A DNA stretch of 27,642 nucleotides from CAZHZT01 sp964537285 (GTDB lineage Bacteria; Bacteroidota; Bacteroidia; Chitinophagales; Saprospiraceae). Both the position numbers and the translations under genes were made by a program. How positions within the stretch are numbered: the first letter of the stretch is position 1; the number at the start of each line of letters is the position of its first letter. Below the pieces are notes generated by a model. It was not told where the DNA came from, did not search any database, and was given only the letters and a program-made list of their open reading frames with translations. Positions 16,232 through 25,454 of the stretch are shown here, in pieces. Location of the stretch: NCBI GenBank assembly GCA_964537285.1, contig CAZHZT010000075.1, positions 1 to 27,642 on the forward strand, in the 5' to 3' direction.

Positions 16232-18238
16232 TTAATCCCTGACGATTTCCACAATTTCCACTCTTCTTTCTTGCGATGCTTCTACAGAGTAGACAGAGTT
16301 TCGAAGATCCGAAAGATCATCGCTAACACTTTTTCTTGCTTCCGTTTCGCCGAAGGAGCGCTCGGAAATGACCAATTGCCTGGACTTTAAAAAGGGCTTG
16401 AAGATACCATTTTTATAGGTTAAAAAATGATTGCGCACGCAACTGACTCTTCTCTTTCCCAGGTTCAGGTTATAATCACTTTTTGCTCTGGGGCTGGTGA
16501 AGCCTTTCAGGAAAATCTCGATTTCCTCCCCTTCGTTTAGCCTTTTTAGCAATAGTTCGGAAAAGGTGGTTAGCAGATCGTTACCCTTTTTTACTTTATA
16601 CTCGAAAAAGGATTTCAGGAAATCCGTCTCGCTGAGTCTTTTGTTTTCATCCCTAATTCCGGCGCCAAATTTTTCCACGTATTCCTCTTGCCGTTGATAA
16701 TACTCCTCGAAAGTAGCCTGATAAGCCATCTCAGTAGTCGTTTTTCTACTTCTTGGATCCGGGTAATCGTTATCGAAATATAATTTAAGAGGCAGAAAGT
16801 CCTCTAGAATATTATAAGATTTTTCTTCTTCAACTTCCTCGGCTTCTTCCTGAGCAAGAATTTCCTCTATCTCTTCTTCCTCTTCCTCCTGAACGATCAA
16901 GTCTTCTTCCGGATCAGGTTCCGGCTCAGGGAAAACCACCTTATAGATATCGTTGCAACACGTTTTATTGTCTTCATCAAGAAAAAAGGAACCAGGTCGA
17001 TTTGAAGCGAGGTAGGTATTGCTCGAATCCTTATTTATAGAGAAATAAACATCATTATAACTGGAATTGATTGGATAAGGCATTGGGATGATTTCATCAG
17101 ACCAGCCTTCTTTTTGACGGTGAACGTAAAAAACATCAAACCCTCCTCTGTTTTTCCAGCCTTTGGAACTAAAGAATAAGCGCTTATGATGAGGATCATA
17201 AAATGGAGAAACATCGTCGTATGGAGTATTGACAAATGTACAATTTTGTGGCTCGGCCCATTCCCCATCGGCATTTTGCCAGGAGTACCAAATATCCAGT
17301 CCACCCTTGCCGCCGGGGCGATCGGATACGAAGAAAAGCCCTTCAGCATTATGAAGACTATCCCAGCAAGCGGAAGCCTGGGTATTGGTATACCCCTCTA
17401 AATTGATTGGTTCCGGCAGTTTCCGGGGGCGTCGGGAGGTCCGGCTATCATTCTTGTCCTTGTAATAAATGGAACACATGATAGAGACAACGCCGGTAAA
17501 ATCACAACGACTGAGATAAAAACGATTCCCCGAGGGACTGATGGTCAGATTAGCATTGTGCCGGTCAAGCTCATTCATTCTTCCGGCTTCTGGACGTGCT
17601 CTGGAGTTCCCTTTGGAAAGCATTACTTTAGTAAGCCTTCGCTGTGGATAATAATCATCATTGCGGAATAGATATCTGTAAGAAGAGTAGAAAAGGGAGT
17701 CTCCAATTCCGAGGGGAGCGAAATCACTGTAGGAAGAATTTACATTTTTATCCAGGTGGATTACTTCCGCCGGAAGGCTGTCTGCCAGGGATTCTATCGC
17801 CCATCGGCAGTTTTCCAATTCCCTTTTTGCCAAGATTAATAAACTATCTTTTCCTTCCTCATTTATTAAGAAAGATTGAAATTGAGCAGATGCTTCGCTG
17901 TACTTCCCTCTGGCTTTTAGAACCTGCCCCAGGAAGAAAGCGCTTTCAGGATAGGCCTTCAGCCATTCGGGCTTGTCAACCAGTTTTGAAAAGTTGATTT
18001 CTGCTTCTTCAAAGGCATAGTAATTCAGACAGACCTGGGCATAGCGGCTAATTAGAGAAGGGCTTTCAGGCTTCCGGGCCAGTGCCTGGTCATAATAGTG
18101 CATAGCCGAGGCCCAATCCTTATCTTTTTCTGCTTTTTTACCTGCATTCTCAAACGCCTTCACTGTTTGGGCATTCAAACAAAAAGTACCTAACATAACA
18201 AAACACGCAATAGAAAAAGATTGGAGAAGACTTTTCAT
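16232..18238 (-). CDS. OmpA-family protein with TPR and PD40 propeller (PorE-like)
   Basis: A 668-residue exported protein. The signal peptide covers about residues 1-24 (CFVMLGTFCLNAQ). TPR-like helices lie at about 26-150 (KDWASAMHYYDQALARKPES, GKYSEASAQFQSFL). PD40/WD40-like propeller blades lie at about 165-435 (LTISPSGNRFYLS; FFVSDRPGGKGGLDIWYS; LFFSSKGWKNRGGFDVFYV; TYLASNRPG). A very acidic linker spans 437-473, and a C-terminal OmpA domain (about 484-668) has YFDNDYPDP, YNLNLGKRRV and ERRVEI. The usual GHTD is GFTS here, so the peptidoglycan-binding Asp is lacking, while the Arg of RRVEI is kept. The architecture resembles PorE, which links T9SS to peptidoglycan. Its position next to a type-B T9SS substrate supports a shared surface system. 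Confidence 0.85.
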   Translation of the reverse strand: MKSLLQSFSIACFVMLGTFCLNAQTVKAFENAGKKAEKDKDWASAMHYYDQALARKPESPSLISRYAQVCLNYYAFEEAEINFSKLVDKPEWLKAYPESAFFLGQVLKARGKYSEASAQFQSFLINEEGKDSLLILAKRELENCRWAIESLADSLPAEVIHLDKNVNSSYSDFAPLGIGDSLFYSSYRYLFRNDDYYPQRRLTKVMLSKGNSRARPEAGRMNELDRHNANLTISPSGNRFYLSRCDFTGVVSIMCSIYYKDKNDSRTSRRPRKLPEPINLEGYTNTQASACWDSLHNAEGLFFVSDRPGGKGGLDIWYSWQNADGEWAEPQNCTFVNTPYDDVSPFYDPHHKRLFFSSKGWKNRGGFDVFYVHRQKEGWSDEIIPMPYPINSSYNDVYFSINKDSSNTYLASNRPGSFFLDEDNKTCCNDIYKVVFPEPEPDPEEDLIVQEEEEEEIEEILAQEEAEEVEEEKSYNILEDFLPLKLYFDNDYPDPRSRKTTTEMAYQATFEEYYQRQEEYVEKFGAGIRDENKRLSETDFLKSFFEYKVKKGNDLLTTFSELLLKRLNEGEEIEIFLKGFTSPRAKSDYNLNLGKRRVSCVRNHFLTYKNGIFKPFLKSRQLVISERSFGETEARKSVSDDLSDLRNSVYSVEASQERRVEIVEIVRD

Positions 18239-18266
18239 AACTATACTATTTACAAAAGATAATTTT

Positions 18267-18341
18267 TTTTGTTTGGCGAGATGCCCTTTATTCTGATGTT
18301 TCTTCGAAACATCAGAATAAAGGGCATCTCGCCAAACAAAA
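18267..18341. repeat. Long perfect palindrome P5
   Basis: Arms 18267-18302 and 18306-18341 are exact reverse complements over 36 bp, with a 3-nt loop (TTC). It fills most of the 125-bp gap between the VWA gene stop (18364) and the OmpA/PD40 start (18238). The edges are TTTTG on the left and CAAAA on the right. Read on the transcript strand, A residues rather than U follow the stem, so it does not look like an intrinsic terminator. Confidence 0.95.
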
Positions 18342-18363
18342 TTTCCTTACCAAATACCCCCCT

Positions 18364-20394
18364 CTAGACTTTCCAGAAACGCAACAAAATAGTTTCAATA
18401 GCCAGAAAAACGAGTGCTAAAACCAGGCACCATCTCCACAATTGCCTTCCAAGGCTTTTTTGGCTAATTACATTAGTTAGCCCCGAACCCACATCACCAT
18501 CGATAACGGCAACTTTTCCACTAGCGGCTTCTTCCAGAGCGCTGGCATTAAAACAATCCAATTCTGATTCTCTGCGGTCAAAATTGAACGCATATTTGTA
18601 AAATGGTTCTTCTTTAGAAGTGAACAGGTCATAAAATCCAGCCTCCCTGATGCTTCCCGTCACTCCTAAGTAAACTTTGTTTCCGATCACTCGCTTTGAA
18701 GGAATGAACTCATTTTTTTCTCCTTTCAGGCGATACACTAAATCCCCTTGTGCCTGGCGGCTTTCCGTTTTCAACACCTCGTCTTTGCCAATTAAGTAAG
18801 CGATCCTGTTATCCTGATTGGAAGAAATCGCCATTTTGTAAACCATAGGTACAAAGATTTCCGCATTTTTAACCAGATCGTTGTATTCTTCACTTAAAGG
18901 CGCAGCGCAAAGGTAAAGGTGCCCTTTATCTTTCTTGTATTTCCCGAGGTAGGTGCTGCCATCTCTGTACGTCAACAAAGCTTCTTCCCCGCGATTACTG
19001 AAGTTCGTCAACTTAAAGTTAACGGTAGTAAAAGGAAGCTTCAAATTAGCGGATTTATTTTCAAACACGTCAAAGAAAACGAACTCAGAGGTATTCACTT
19101 CTGACACATTGCGCTGTATACGATCAAGGGTGACCAATTGATTCGCAGCAAAGCCATCTAAAAAGCTTTTATATGTTTCAATTTCTGCATTTACCCCAGG
19201 GAAGACCAGTAGATTACCGGCATTTTCGACATATTGATTTAATTCAAAAGCCAGGCCGGAGGAAATATTTTTTAAGTCATTGAGAACGATGAGATTGAAA
19301 TTGGGAAATTCTGAATAAGACAAATTATTGGCAGAGGCTTCCGTTAATTCAAAATAAGGTACGCTACCAAAAACTGCTTTTAAAAAGCGGTTTTCCTTTT
19401 CATCATTAATGACCAGGACTTTGATTTTTTCAGCTACATGAAAAGCAAAGAAGTAATTATCATCAAAATTGATCGGATAGTCGGTAATACTGATCTTTGC
19501 CTGATGCCAGCCCGGGCGTAGTAAAGTAATATTAACGGTATCTTTCACTGATTGTCCTGCAGGAATCTCCAGGGAACCGACAGGCTTTGTTTGGCCTTCA
19601 TGTTGTAAGGCTAATCGAACATTATCAACCTTATCATTGCTGTGATTGGTTACTTGTACGACCAAAGTATTTGTTTGGTTTAACATTTGTACTGGCGCAA
19701 CGAACCAGGCGGAATCTATGCTGATATTGTTTTCACGTACAGCCTGTAAAGGAATCAGGTTAAGATCGAGGCTTGTATCCTGAAAAGCCTCAAGATCTGT
19801 GATATTTTTCTGGAAATCCGAAATCAGGTAAGCAGTCTGGAGATCGCTATTACCGCTATTAAGCGCTTGTTTCTGTCGCTCAATTACATTATTAAGAGGG
19901 CGCACAGCAGGGGTCACCTGTATTTCATTGATCAGGCTAATCGCATCTTCCTGGCTAACCAGCTGCTGATGTCTTCCTTCAAAATCGTGGGTAAGAATTT
20001 GGAAACGATCTTCTACGGTATAAGCACTCACGATTTCAGCCGCCCCGCGTTTGGCTTTTTCCAAGAGTACCACATCCTGGCTAAGTCCGCTCATACTAAA
20101 TGAATTATCGATGAACACACTGACAGAGCGAGGCCCGACTTCTGTTTCTTCTTTTTCAGGAATAAATGGTTGTGCAAAAGCCATGACTAATGCCAGGATG
20201 GCGAGAATGCGAGCCAATAAGACCAGTAAGTTACGAAGTCTTCTTCTTGCGCTAGTCTCCTCCTTCACTTCTTTCAGGAAGCGAACATTGGTAAAGTAGA
20301 CTTTTTTAAAGCGCCTAAAGTAAAATAAGTGAATTATTATTGGAATAGCGATGGCTAGTGCCGCTATAAGGAATCCAGGATAAACAAATTGCAT
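18364..20394 (-). CDS. BatA-like membrane protein with VWA domain
   Basis: A 676-residue inner-membrane protein. The N-terminal aerotolerance/BatA domain holds two membrane segments (about 5-26 and 54-75) joined by HLFYFRRFKKVYFTNVRFLK, a segment typical of the family. A von Willebrand A domain follows with the metal site DNSFSMS (Asp96, Ser98, Ser100) and ends near SDFQKN. A long periplasmic beta-rich region (about 240-645) and a final membrane helix (LWRWCLVLALVFLAIETILL) complete it. Relatives are linked to MoxR-BatABCD envelope stress operons, but no MoxR or other Bat genes are nearby, so this is the stand-alone type seen widely in Bacteroidota. Its precise function is unknown. Confidence 0.88.
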   Translation of the reverse strand: MQFVYPGFLIAALAIAIPIIIHLFYFRRFKKVYFTNVRFLKEVKEETSARRRLRNLLVLLARILAILALVMAFAQPFIPEKEETEVGPRSVSVFIDNSFSMSGLSQDVVLLEKAKRGAAEIVSAYTVEDRFQILTHDFEGRHQQLVSQEDAISLINEIQVTPAVRPLNNVIERQKQALNSGNSDLQTAYLISDFQKNITDLEAFQDTSLDLNLIPLQAVRENNISIDSAWFVAPVQMLNQTNTLVVQVTNHSNDKVDNVRLALQHEGQTKPVGSLEIPAGQSVKDTVNITLLRPGWHQAKISITDYPINFDDNYFFAFHVAEKIKVLVINDEKENRFLKAVFGSVPYFELTEASANNLSYSEFPNFNLIVLNDLKNISSGLAFELNQYVENAGNLLVFPGVNAEIETYKSFLDGFAANQLVTLDRIQRNVSEVNTSEFVFFDVFENKSANLKLPFTTVNFKLTNFSNRGEEALLTYRDGSTYLGKYKKDKGHLYLCAAPLSEEYNDLVKNAEIFVPMVYKMAISSNQDNRIAYLIGKDEVLKTESRQAQGDLVYRLKGEKNEFIPSKRVIGNKVYLGVTGSIREAGFYDLFTSKEEPFYKYAFNFDRRESELDCFNASALEEAASGKVAVIDGDVGSGLTNVISQKSLGRQLWRWCLVLALVFLAIETILLRFWKV

Positions 20395-20452
20395 AGTTTG
20401 ATGAATACGTTCTTCTGTTAAAAACTTTAGCTGATCATTAAATTGTAAATCG

Positions 20453-20484
20453 CGAAAATAGTTCTAATAAATAAGGCAAGCAAA
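20453..20484 (-). promoter_or_regulatory. Candidate promoter for the VWA gene
   Basis: On the minus strand TTTG (20481-20484), then 20 bp, then TATTTTCG (20453-20460) gives a -33/-7 pair with one mismatch to TAnnTTTG. It lies about 58 bp upstream of the VWA ATG. This is a motif match only. Confidence 0.35.
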
Positions 20485-20900
20485 ATTTTTTTGAGGATAA
20501 AGGCAGCGAAATATCGATTGAGGGGTTTTCAAGGTAAAATTAACAAAATTGTAAGAATTTGCTTTTAGAAACGTAGAATAAACTTTGAAACTACGAAAAA
20601 AATTTCAATTCGTTTCAATACGTTTTCCACTACTAACATTGAATAGGGATGCTTATAAAAACTACAACAAAATTAAATTTTGCATTTAACCCAAAAAAAC
20701 TCTCCTCATATATTTCAACAAACAAATTACATGGTTTTAATTTCATTTCAACTGAGTTTGGCAGGTGTCTAAACGGGTTTCGCTCTGCCCAGCCCATTGA
20801 AAATTAACATAAAGTTAACGTCAACTAGTAGATATGTAAAAGACGTTTACTTTTTTTGTATCAATTATTATTTTCTAATCTTTAAAGCTAAATCTTAAAA
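20485..20900. other. AT-rich divergent intergenic region
   Basis: About 500 bp separate the divergent VWA gene and beta-helix gene, the longest gene-free gap inside the window. It is AT-rich, with the short pair GGCAG/CTGCC around 20760-20790 and a GTTAAC element near 20815. There is no long palindrome and no heptad array, unlike most other gaps here. A TACTTTTTTTG string (about 20850) is a poor match to the -7 box. Upstream control of the strongly codon-biased lipoprotein gene is expected in this region but is not demonstrable. Confidence 0.4.
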
Positions 20901-22213
20901 ATGATGAAGAAACTTAATGTTTTATTCGTAGCTGTTCTTGCTTTGACAGCTGTTTTTTTTTCACAGCATGTTCTGATGATGAAGAAACTACTACCACTAC
21001 CACTACCACTACTACAGAAGATTTTGTAGAAGTACTTTCTGGTTTCTTTACAGAAAACACAACGCTTTGCAGCGATGATGGTACTGTTTATGAATTGGCA
21101 GGTAAAGTAGTTGTAACTGGTGGTGCAACTTTGACAATTTGCCCAGGTACAGTTATCAAAGGTAGAACAGGTACAGGTTCTTTGGCTTCTGCTTTGATTG
21201 TTGCTCGCGATGGTAAAATCGAAGCTAACGGTACTGCTGACGCTCCTATCATCATGACTTCTGTTCTTGATGACGTTGAGCCAGGTCAAATTTCCGGTAC
21301 AGTACTTACTGAAGTTGACAACTCTAAGTGGGGTGGTTTCATCGTTTTGGGTAGCGCTCCTACTTCTGCTGACGATGGTGACACAGAAGCTCAAATCGAA
21401 GGTATCCCAGCTGATGAAGAATACGGTCGTTATGGTGGTGATGACGCTAACCACAGCTCTGGATCTATCACTTATGTTTCTGTACGTTTCGGTGGTGCTT
21501 CGATCGGTGCCGGTAACGAAATCAACGGTATCACTCTCGGTGGTATTGGTGCAGGTACTACAGTTGATTACATCGAGGTTGTTGGTAACCTTGATGATGG
21601 TATCGAGTGTTTCGGTGGTAACGTAAACGTTTCTAACGTAATCGTATTGAACCAAGGTGATGATGCTTTGGATATCGATCAGAACTATGCTGGTACTATT
21701 GATAACGCTATTATTATCATGGGTAGCACTGGTGATGAAGCTATCGAAATCGACGGTCCGGAAGGTTCTACTTACACTGATGGTAAATTCACTATGACTA
21801 ACTGTACTTTCATCTCTACTGATGGAGGTGGATCAGGAGGAGACCTTAAGTCTAAAGCTCAAGGTACAATCTCTAACTGTGTTTGGGAAGGTTTCACTTC
21901 TTTCTTGAAAATCCGTGCTAACTTTGACAAAAACAATGCTTGTGCTGCGAAATCAGATGCATTCTCTAACTTACTTGCTGGTGACTTGGTTATTTCTGAC
22001 AACGACGTTGTAGGTTCTGCTGATCCTGCTGAGGTTGCTACTGTCTACACTGGTGTTGACGAGTGTGCTGGTGAGATCACTCAAGAAATTCAAGATCAAG
22101 TTGACGCTGCTGTTGTAGCTGCTGGTAATGCTGTAGTTGGTTCTTCATCTAAAGGTGCTAACACTGCTGCATTTGCTGGTTGGTCTTGGGCTGACGCTAA
22201 CGGTAAACTATAA
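20901..22213 (+). CDS. Beta-helix surface lipoprotein, frameshifted in the signal peptide
   Basis: Starting at the ATG at 20901, the product begins MMKKLNVLFVAVLALTAVFF and then leaves frame in a run of nine T (20953-20961). With ten (or seven) T it reads on as ...FTAC|SDDEE, an ideal lipobox, followed by a run of nine Thr and a right-handed beta-helix-like body of about 390 residues (repeats such as KIEANGTADAPIIMTS, WGGFIVLGSAPTS, DYIEVVGNLDDGIECFGG, NVIVLNQGDDALDID). The intact product would be 437 residues. Similar lipoproteins stand beside TonB-dependent receptors in many Bacteroidota, often misnamed as transporters. Codon use is strongly biased (GGT, GCT, ACT, GAA), suggesting high expression. 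A TTG at 21095 could start a shorter frame but would lose the signal. Confidence 0.8.
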
Positions 22214-22257
22214 GCCGTGAACCTAAGTAATATCTTAGTATAAAATTTTCCTCAGAG

Positions 22258-22292
22258 AACCCTCCTTCGCCCTTGGGCTTGGGAGGGTTTTC
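22258..22292 (+). terminator. Intrinsic terminator or attenuator after the beta-helix gene
   Basis: AACCCTCC (22258-22265) pairs with GGAGGGTT (22282-22289), with an inner GCCC/GGGC stem (69-72 with 75-78) and a short T-run after it. It lies 45 bp after the stop and 33 bp before the receptor ATG. It may partially terminate, making the lipoprotein transcript more abundant than the receptor. Confidence 0.7.
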
Positions 22293-22324
22293 AACTTTAA
22301 CAACCTTTTAAATAAAGGAATGAC

Positions 22325-24665
22325 ATGAAACTTTTACACTTCTTATTTCTCTCTCTTTCTATTCTCTGGTTTAACCCTATCAGCACAGCTTGGTACGCTT
22401 CGGGGTACTATGACCGACGAAACCGGAGAAACGGTACCTTTCGCTAATATAGAATTTCAGGAAAGCGGCGAAGGAACTACCACTGATCTTGATGGTGCTT
22501 ATTCTTACAAACTTGAACCAGGCACCTATACGGTTATTTTTTCTACTATTGGATATAGCGACTATGTCGTGAATGATGTGGCTGTCGAAGCAGGTAAAGT
22601 AGAAATCCTGAATGTTACCATGAGTACTGAGTCAGAGCAACTTGAAGAAATTGTGGTTACAGCAGAAGTGGTGAAAACAACGGAAGCTGCCTTGCTTACC
22701 CTTCAACGTAAATCCCCCAACCTCATTGATGGTATTTCTAAGCAAACTTTCAGCCGTTCTGGTGATGGTGATGCAGCAGAAGCAATAAAAAGAGTGACCG
22801 GCGTATCCGTAGAAGGTGGAAAATATGTTTATGTCAGGGGCTTAGGTGACCGCTACACCAAAACACAATTAAATGGGGTGGATGTTCCTGGTCTTGACCC
22901 TGATCGGAATACCCTTCAGATGGATATTTTCCCGACCAACCTTATTGATAATATCATTGTATACAAAACATTTACTCCCGACTTGCCTAGTGATTTTACC
23001 GGAGGTATGGTAAACATTGTCACCAAAGATTTCCCAGAAAGATATACCGTTGGTGCAAGTGTAAGTTTTGGCTTCAACCCCCAAATGAACCTTAACGAAT
23101 TCTATTTGGATTACGAGGGAGGGGGTACGGATATCCTTGGTTTTGATGACGGTACACGCGAAATTCCAATTCCTCAAAATACGATCCTGAATGATTTTGA
23201 CCCAGCAGTAGAACCGGATGCTGCAGCTCGTTTTGTAAGGGAATTTCCTAAGCAAATGGCTGTTGATACCACTACAAGTTTCCTGAATACCAGCGTTGCA
23301 TTTTCAATCGGAAATCAGATTAATAAAGAAAAAGTAACCCTTGGCTATAATGTAGCCCTGAACTATTCGAATAATTATACATACTACGGCCGTCAATCAA
23401 ATGACCCTTTGCTTTCTTTAGAAGATGAGGATTTCCAGTTCCCATTTTATATCAAAAGCTCCAACCAAGATCAAACTGAATTAATTGCTGATAATATCGG
23501 CTTCGGTCGTTTAGGTATAAATAATGTGCTTTGGAGTGGTCTCATTGGTGGTAACTTAAAAGTGAAAAAAAGTAAGTTTGGTTTAACCGTATTTAGAAGT
23601 CAAAACGGAGAATCCACTGCAGGTCGCTTTTTTAGAAATGACATTAGAGAAAACCCAGCAGACCTGCTTGAGCATAACCTTACTTATACACAAAGATCTG
23701 TTACAAATATATTATTAACAGGTAAGCATGCATTTGAGGAATCAAATATGGAAATCGAGTGGAAACTCTCCCCTACCTTCTCTACTATCGATGATCCAGA
23801 TATTAGAAGAACCATGTACGAATGGACAGACCTTGAGCCACGTACTCTTGAATTAAGAGAATCTGTAGGAGCAGGGGTTTTAAGAACCTGGCGTTTCCTT
23901 GACGAACAAAACTATGGTGGTAGAGTAGATTTGACAAAAGAAATTTTACTTCCCAACGGTCGAACAACAAAAATCAAAGCAGGTATTGCTGAAACCTACA
24001 AAGAAAGAACTTTTGATATTACAAGTTATTTCTTCATACAAAGGGTCACTTCTCCTTTAACAGGAAATCCGGATGAACTTTTCCAGGAAGAAAACCTTTT
24101 CGGTACAGAGAATCCTGATGGTATATTTGGAAAAGGAGGGCCTGAACCTTCGAATTCCTATGAGGGAAGGCAAAACATCTTTGGTGTTTACATTATGAAT
24201 GAATTCCCTATCACTGACAAGTTAAAAACAATCTACGGAGTTAGAGTAGAAAAAACAGATATGTGGTATACCGGTCAGGATGCCAATGCTCAGAGAATCT
24301 TTGAGGATTCATTAGTGCTTGACGAATTGAACTTCTTACCATCTGTAAACTTTGTTTATGAACTGGTAGAAAACATGAACTTGAGAGCTTCTTACTCCAG
24401 AACGCTTGCTCGTCCTTCTTTCAAAGAAAAATCTGTAGCCCAAATTGAAGACCTTATTACAAGACGTAACTTCATTGGTAACATTGATCTTGAACAAAGT
24501 AATATTGATAATTTCGATATCCGTTGGGAATATTTCTTTGATCGCGGCCAGGTAGTTTCTGTGAGTGGATTCTATAAATTCTTCGATAATCCTATCGAGA
24601 TTCTTTCCTTTGATGAAACCTCTCCAAACGACTTCCAACCAAGAAACGTACAGGATGCAGAGTAA
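22325..24665 (+). CDS. TonB-dependent receptor, N-terminal three-quarters (frameshifted)
   Basis: An outer-membrane import receptor. The ATG at 22325 is preceded by AAAGGA. It gives MKLLHFLFLSL and then runs out of frame near a CTCTCTCTTT tract (22349-22358). One more CT, or one T fewer, restores an ideal signal peptide ending SGLTLSAQ and joins the long frame. Then come a carboxypeptidase-regulatory-like domain (GTMTDETGETVPFANIEF...), a plug (VTGVSVEGGKYVYVRGLGDR, TGGMVNIVTKDFPERY) and barrel strands. The frame closes at TAA 24663-24665 after RNVQDAE, and the rest of the barrel continues in another frame (next entry). Substrate is unknown; no SusD is present, and the partner is the beta-helix lipoprotein. 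The repaired product would be about 957 residues. Confidence 0.82.
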
Positions 24666-25198
24666 TTGGTATTGAGTTCGAATTTAGAAAATCACTTGAT
24701 TTCATCTCTCCAAAACTTGAAAAGTTTTCTATTGGTTCCAATGTGACTATCATAGATGCACAAGTATCCATGGATATGTCTGACGATGATGCTGAGTTTT
24801 TCTCTCGTCAGAACAATGCAAGAACGGGTGAAGTAATTGAAGACACAAGGGACATGGTGGGGCAGTCGCCATATATCATCAATGCATACATCAATTACAT
24901 CGGCCAGGAAGATGGTTGGGAAGGTAATATTAGCTACAACGTCCAGGGAAGCCGTTTATCTGTTGCAGGTATCGGTCTGATTCCGGATATATACGAGCTG
25001 CCTTTTAATAGTTTAAATTTCAAACTATCTAAAAGTTTCGGGTTTGAAAACCGCTTCAAAGCGAGCTTAGCAGTAACTAACATCATTGATGATGACCGCA
25101 TCAAGGTATATCGTTCTTTTATGGCACAGGATCAAATTTTCGAAAGATTCCTGCCTCACAGAACCTACACTTTGAGCTTTGGCTATACCATCAGATAG
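24662..25198 (+). pseudogene. TonB-dependent receptor C-terminal barrel fragment
   Basis: In the frame beginning GTA at 24662 the sequence reads VIGIEFEFRKSLDFISPKLE and continues without a stop to HRTYTLSFGYTIR, the end of a TonB receptor barrel. The joint RNVQDAE/VIGIEFEFRKSL matches the usual run in this family, so a single missing base at about 24660-24662 explains the break. The ATG at 24743 is inside this stretch and is not a natural start. Heptad array B follows directly after the TAG stop. Confidence 0.85.
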
Positions 25199-25238
25199 GT
25201 TTGCGGTTAACGGTTAACGGTCAACGGTCAACGAATAG
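25199..25238 (+). repeat. Heptad repeat array B (CGGTTAA)n
   Basis: It begins at the base after the receptor's TAG stop: GTTTGCGGTTAA, then CGGTTAA, CGGTCAA, CGGTCAA and CGAATAG, all at a 7-bp period. The reading direction is the same as the gene. The lead-in and units match arrays A and C. Confidence 0.85.
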
Positions 25239-25272
25239 ACCAATTAAAGGCCTTCTGCGATTATAACGCTTA

Positions 25273-25334
25273 GTATAAATGGGATATTTTTTTGATTTTC
25301 CTGAAGGAAAATCAAAAAAATATCCCGTTTATAC
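25273..25334. repeat. Long palindrome P6
   Basis: Arms 25273-25301 and 25306-25334 are complementary over 29 bp with one T-G pair and a 4-nt loop (TGAA). It lies 74 bp after the receptor stop, between heptad array B and a conventional terminator. The left arm holds a run of seven T and the right arm seven A. Confidence 0.9.
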
Positions 25335-25337
25335 AAT

Positions 25338-25383
25338 AAAAAGCTTAGGTAGATGTTTCGTATCCATCTAAGCTTTTTTTTTT
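25338..25383 (+). terminator. Intrinsic terminator after the receptor gene
   Basis: AAAAAGCTTAG pairs with CTAAGCTTTTT; the inner GTAGAT/ATCCAT pairs with one mismatch, the loop is GTTTCGT, and a run of about ten T follows. Because this normal terminator lies 3 bp after palindrome P6, P6 itself is not needed for termination. It separates the receptor transcript from the phosphate transporter gene. Confidence 0.8.
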
Positions 25384-25454
25384 ACATCGAACAAAGTGTT
25401 CAAATACCATATTAGATTCGAACAAATCAACCCTTAAACCTTAATCTTATTTCA

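Noticed and set aside
18267..18341. Intrinsic terminator of the VWA gene
   Set aside because: On the transcript strand the stem is followed by A residues, not U, and the arms (36 bp) are far longer than usual terminators. Some effect on termination is still possible.
20888..21655. 255-residue open frame on the minus strand
   Set aside because: It is antisense to the strongly codon-biased beta-helix gene; its Thr/Ser/Cys-rich translation is the mirror of GGT/GCT/ACT codons and matches no family.
21095..22213. TTG at 21095 as the true start of the beta-helix protein
   Set aside because: The frame upstream encodes a lipobox and Thr linker continuous with the protein, so the start is at 20901 with a frameshift.
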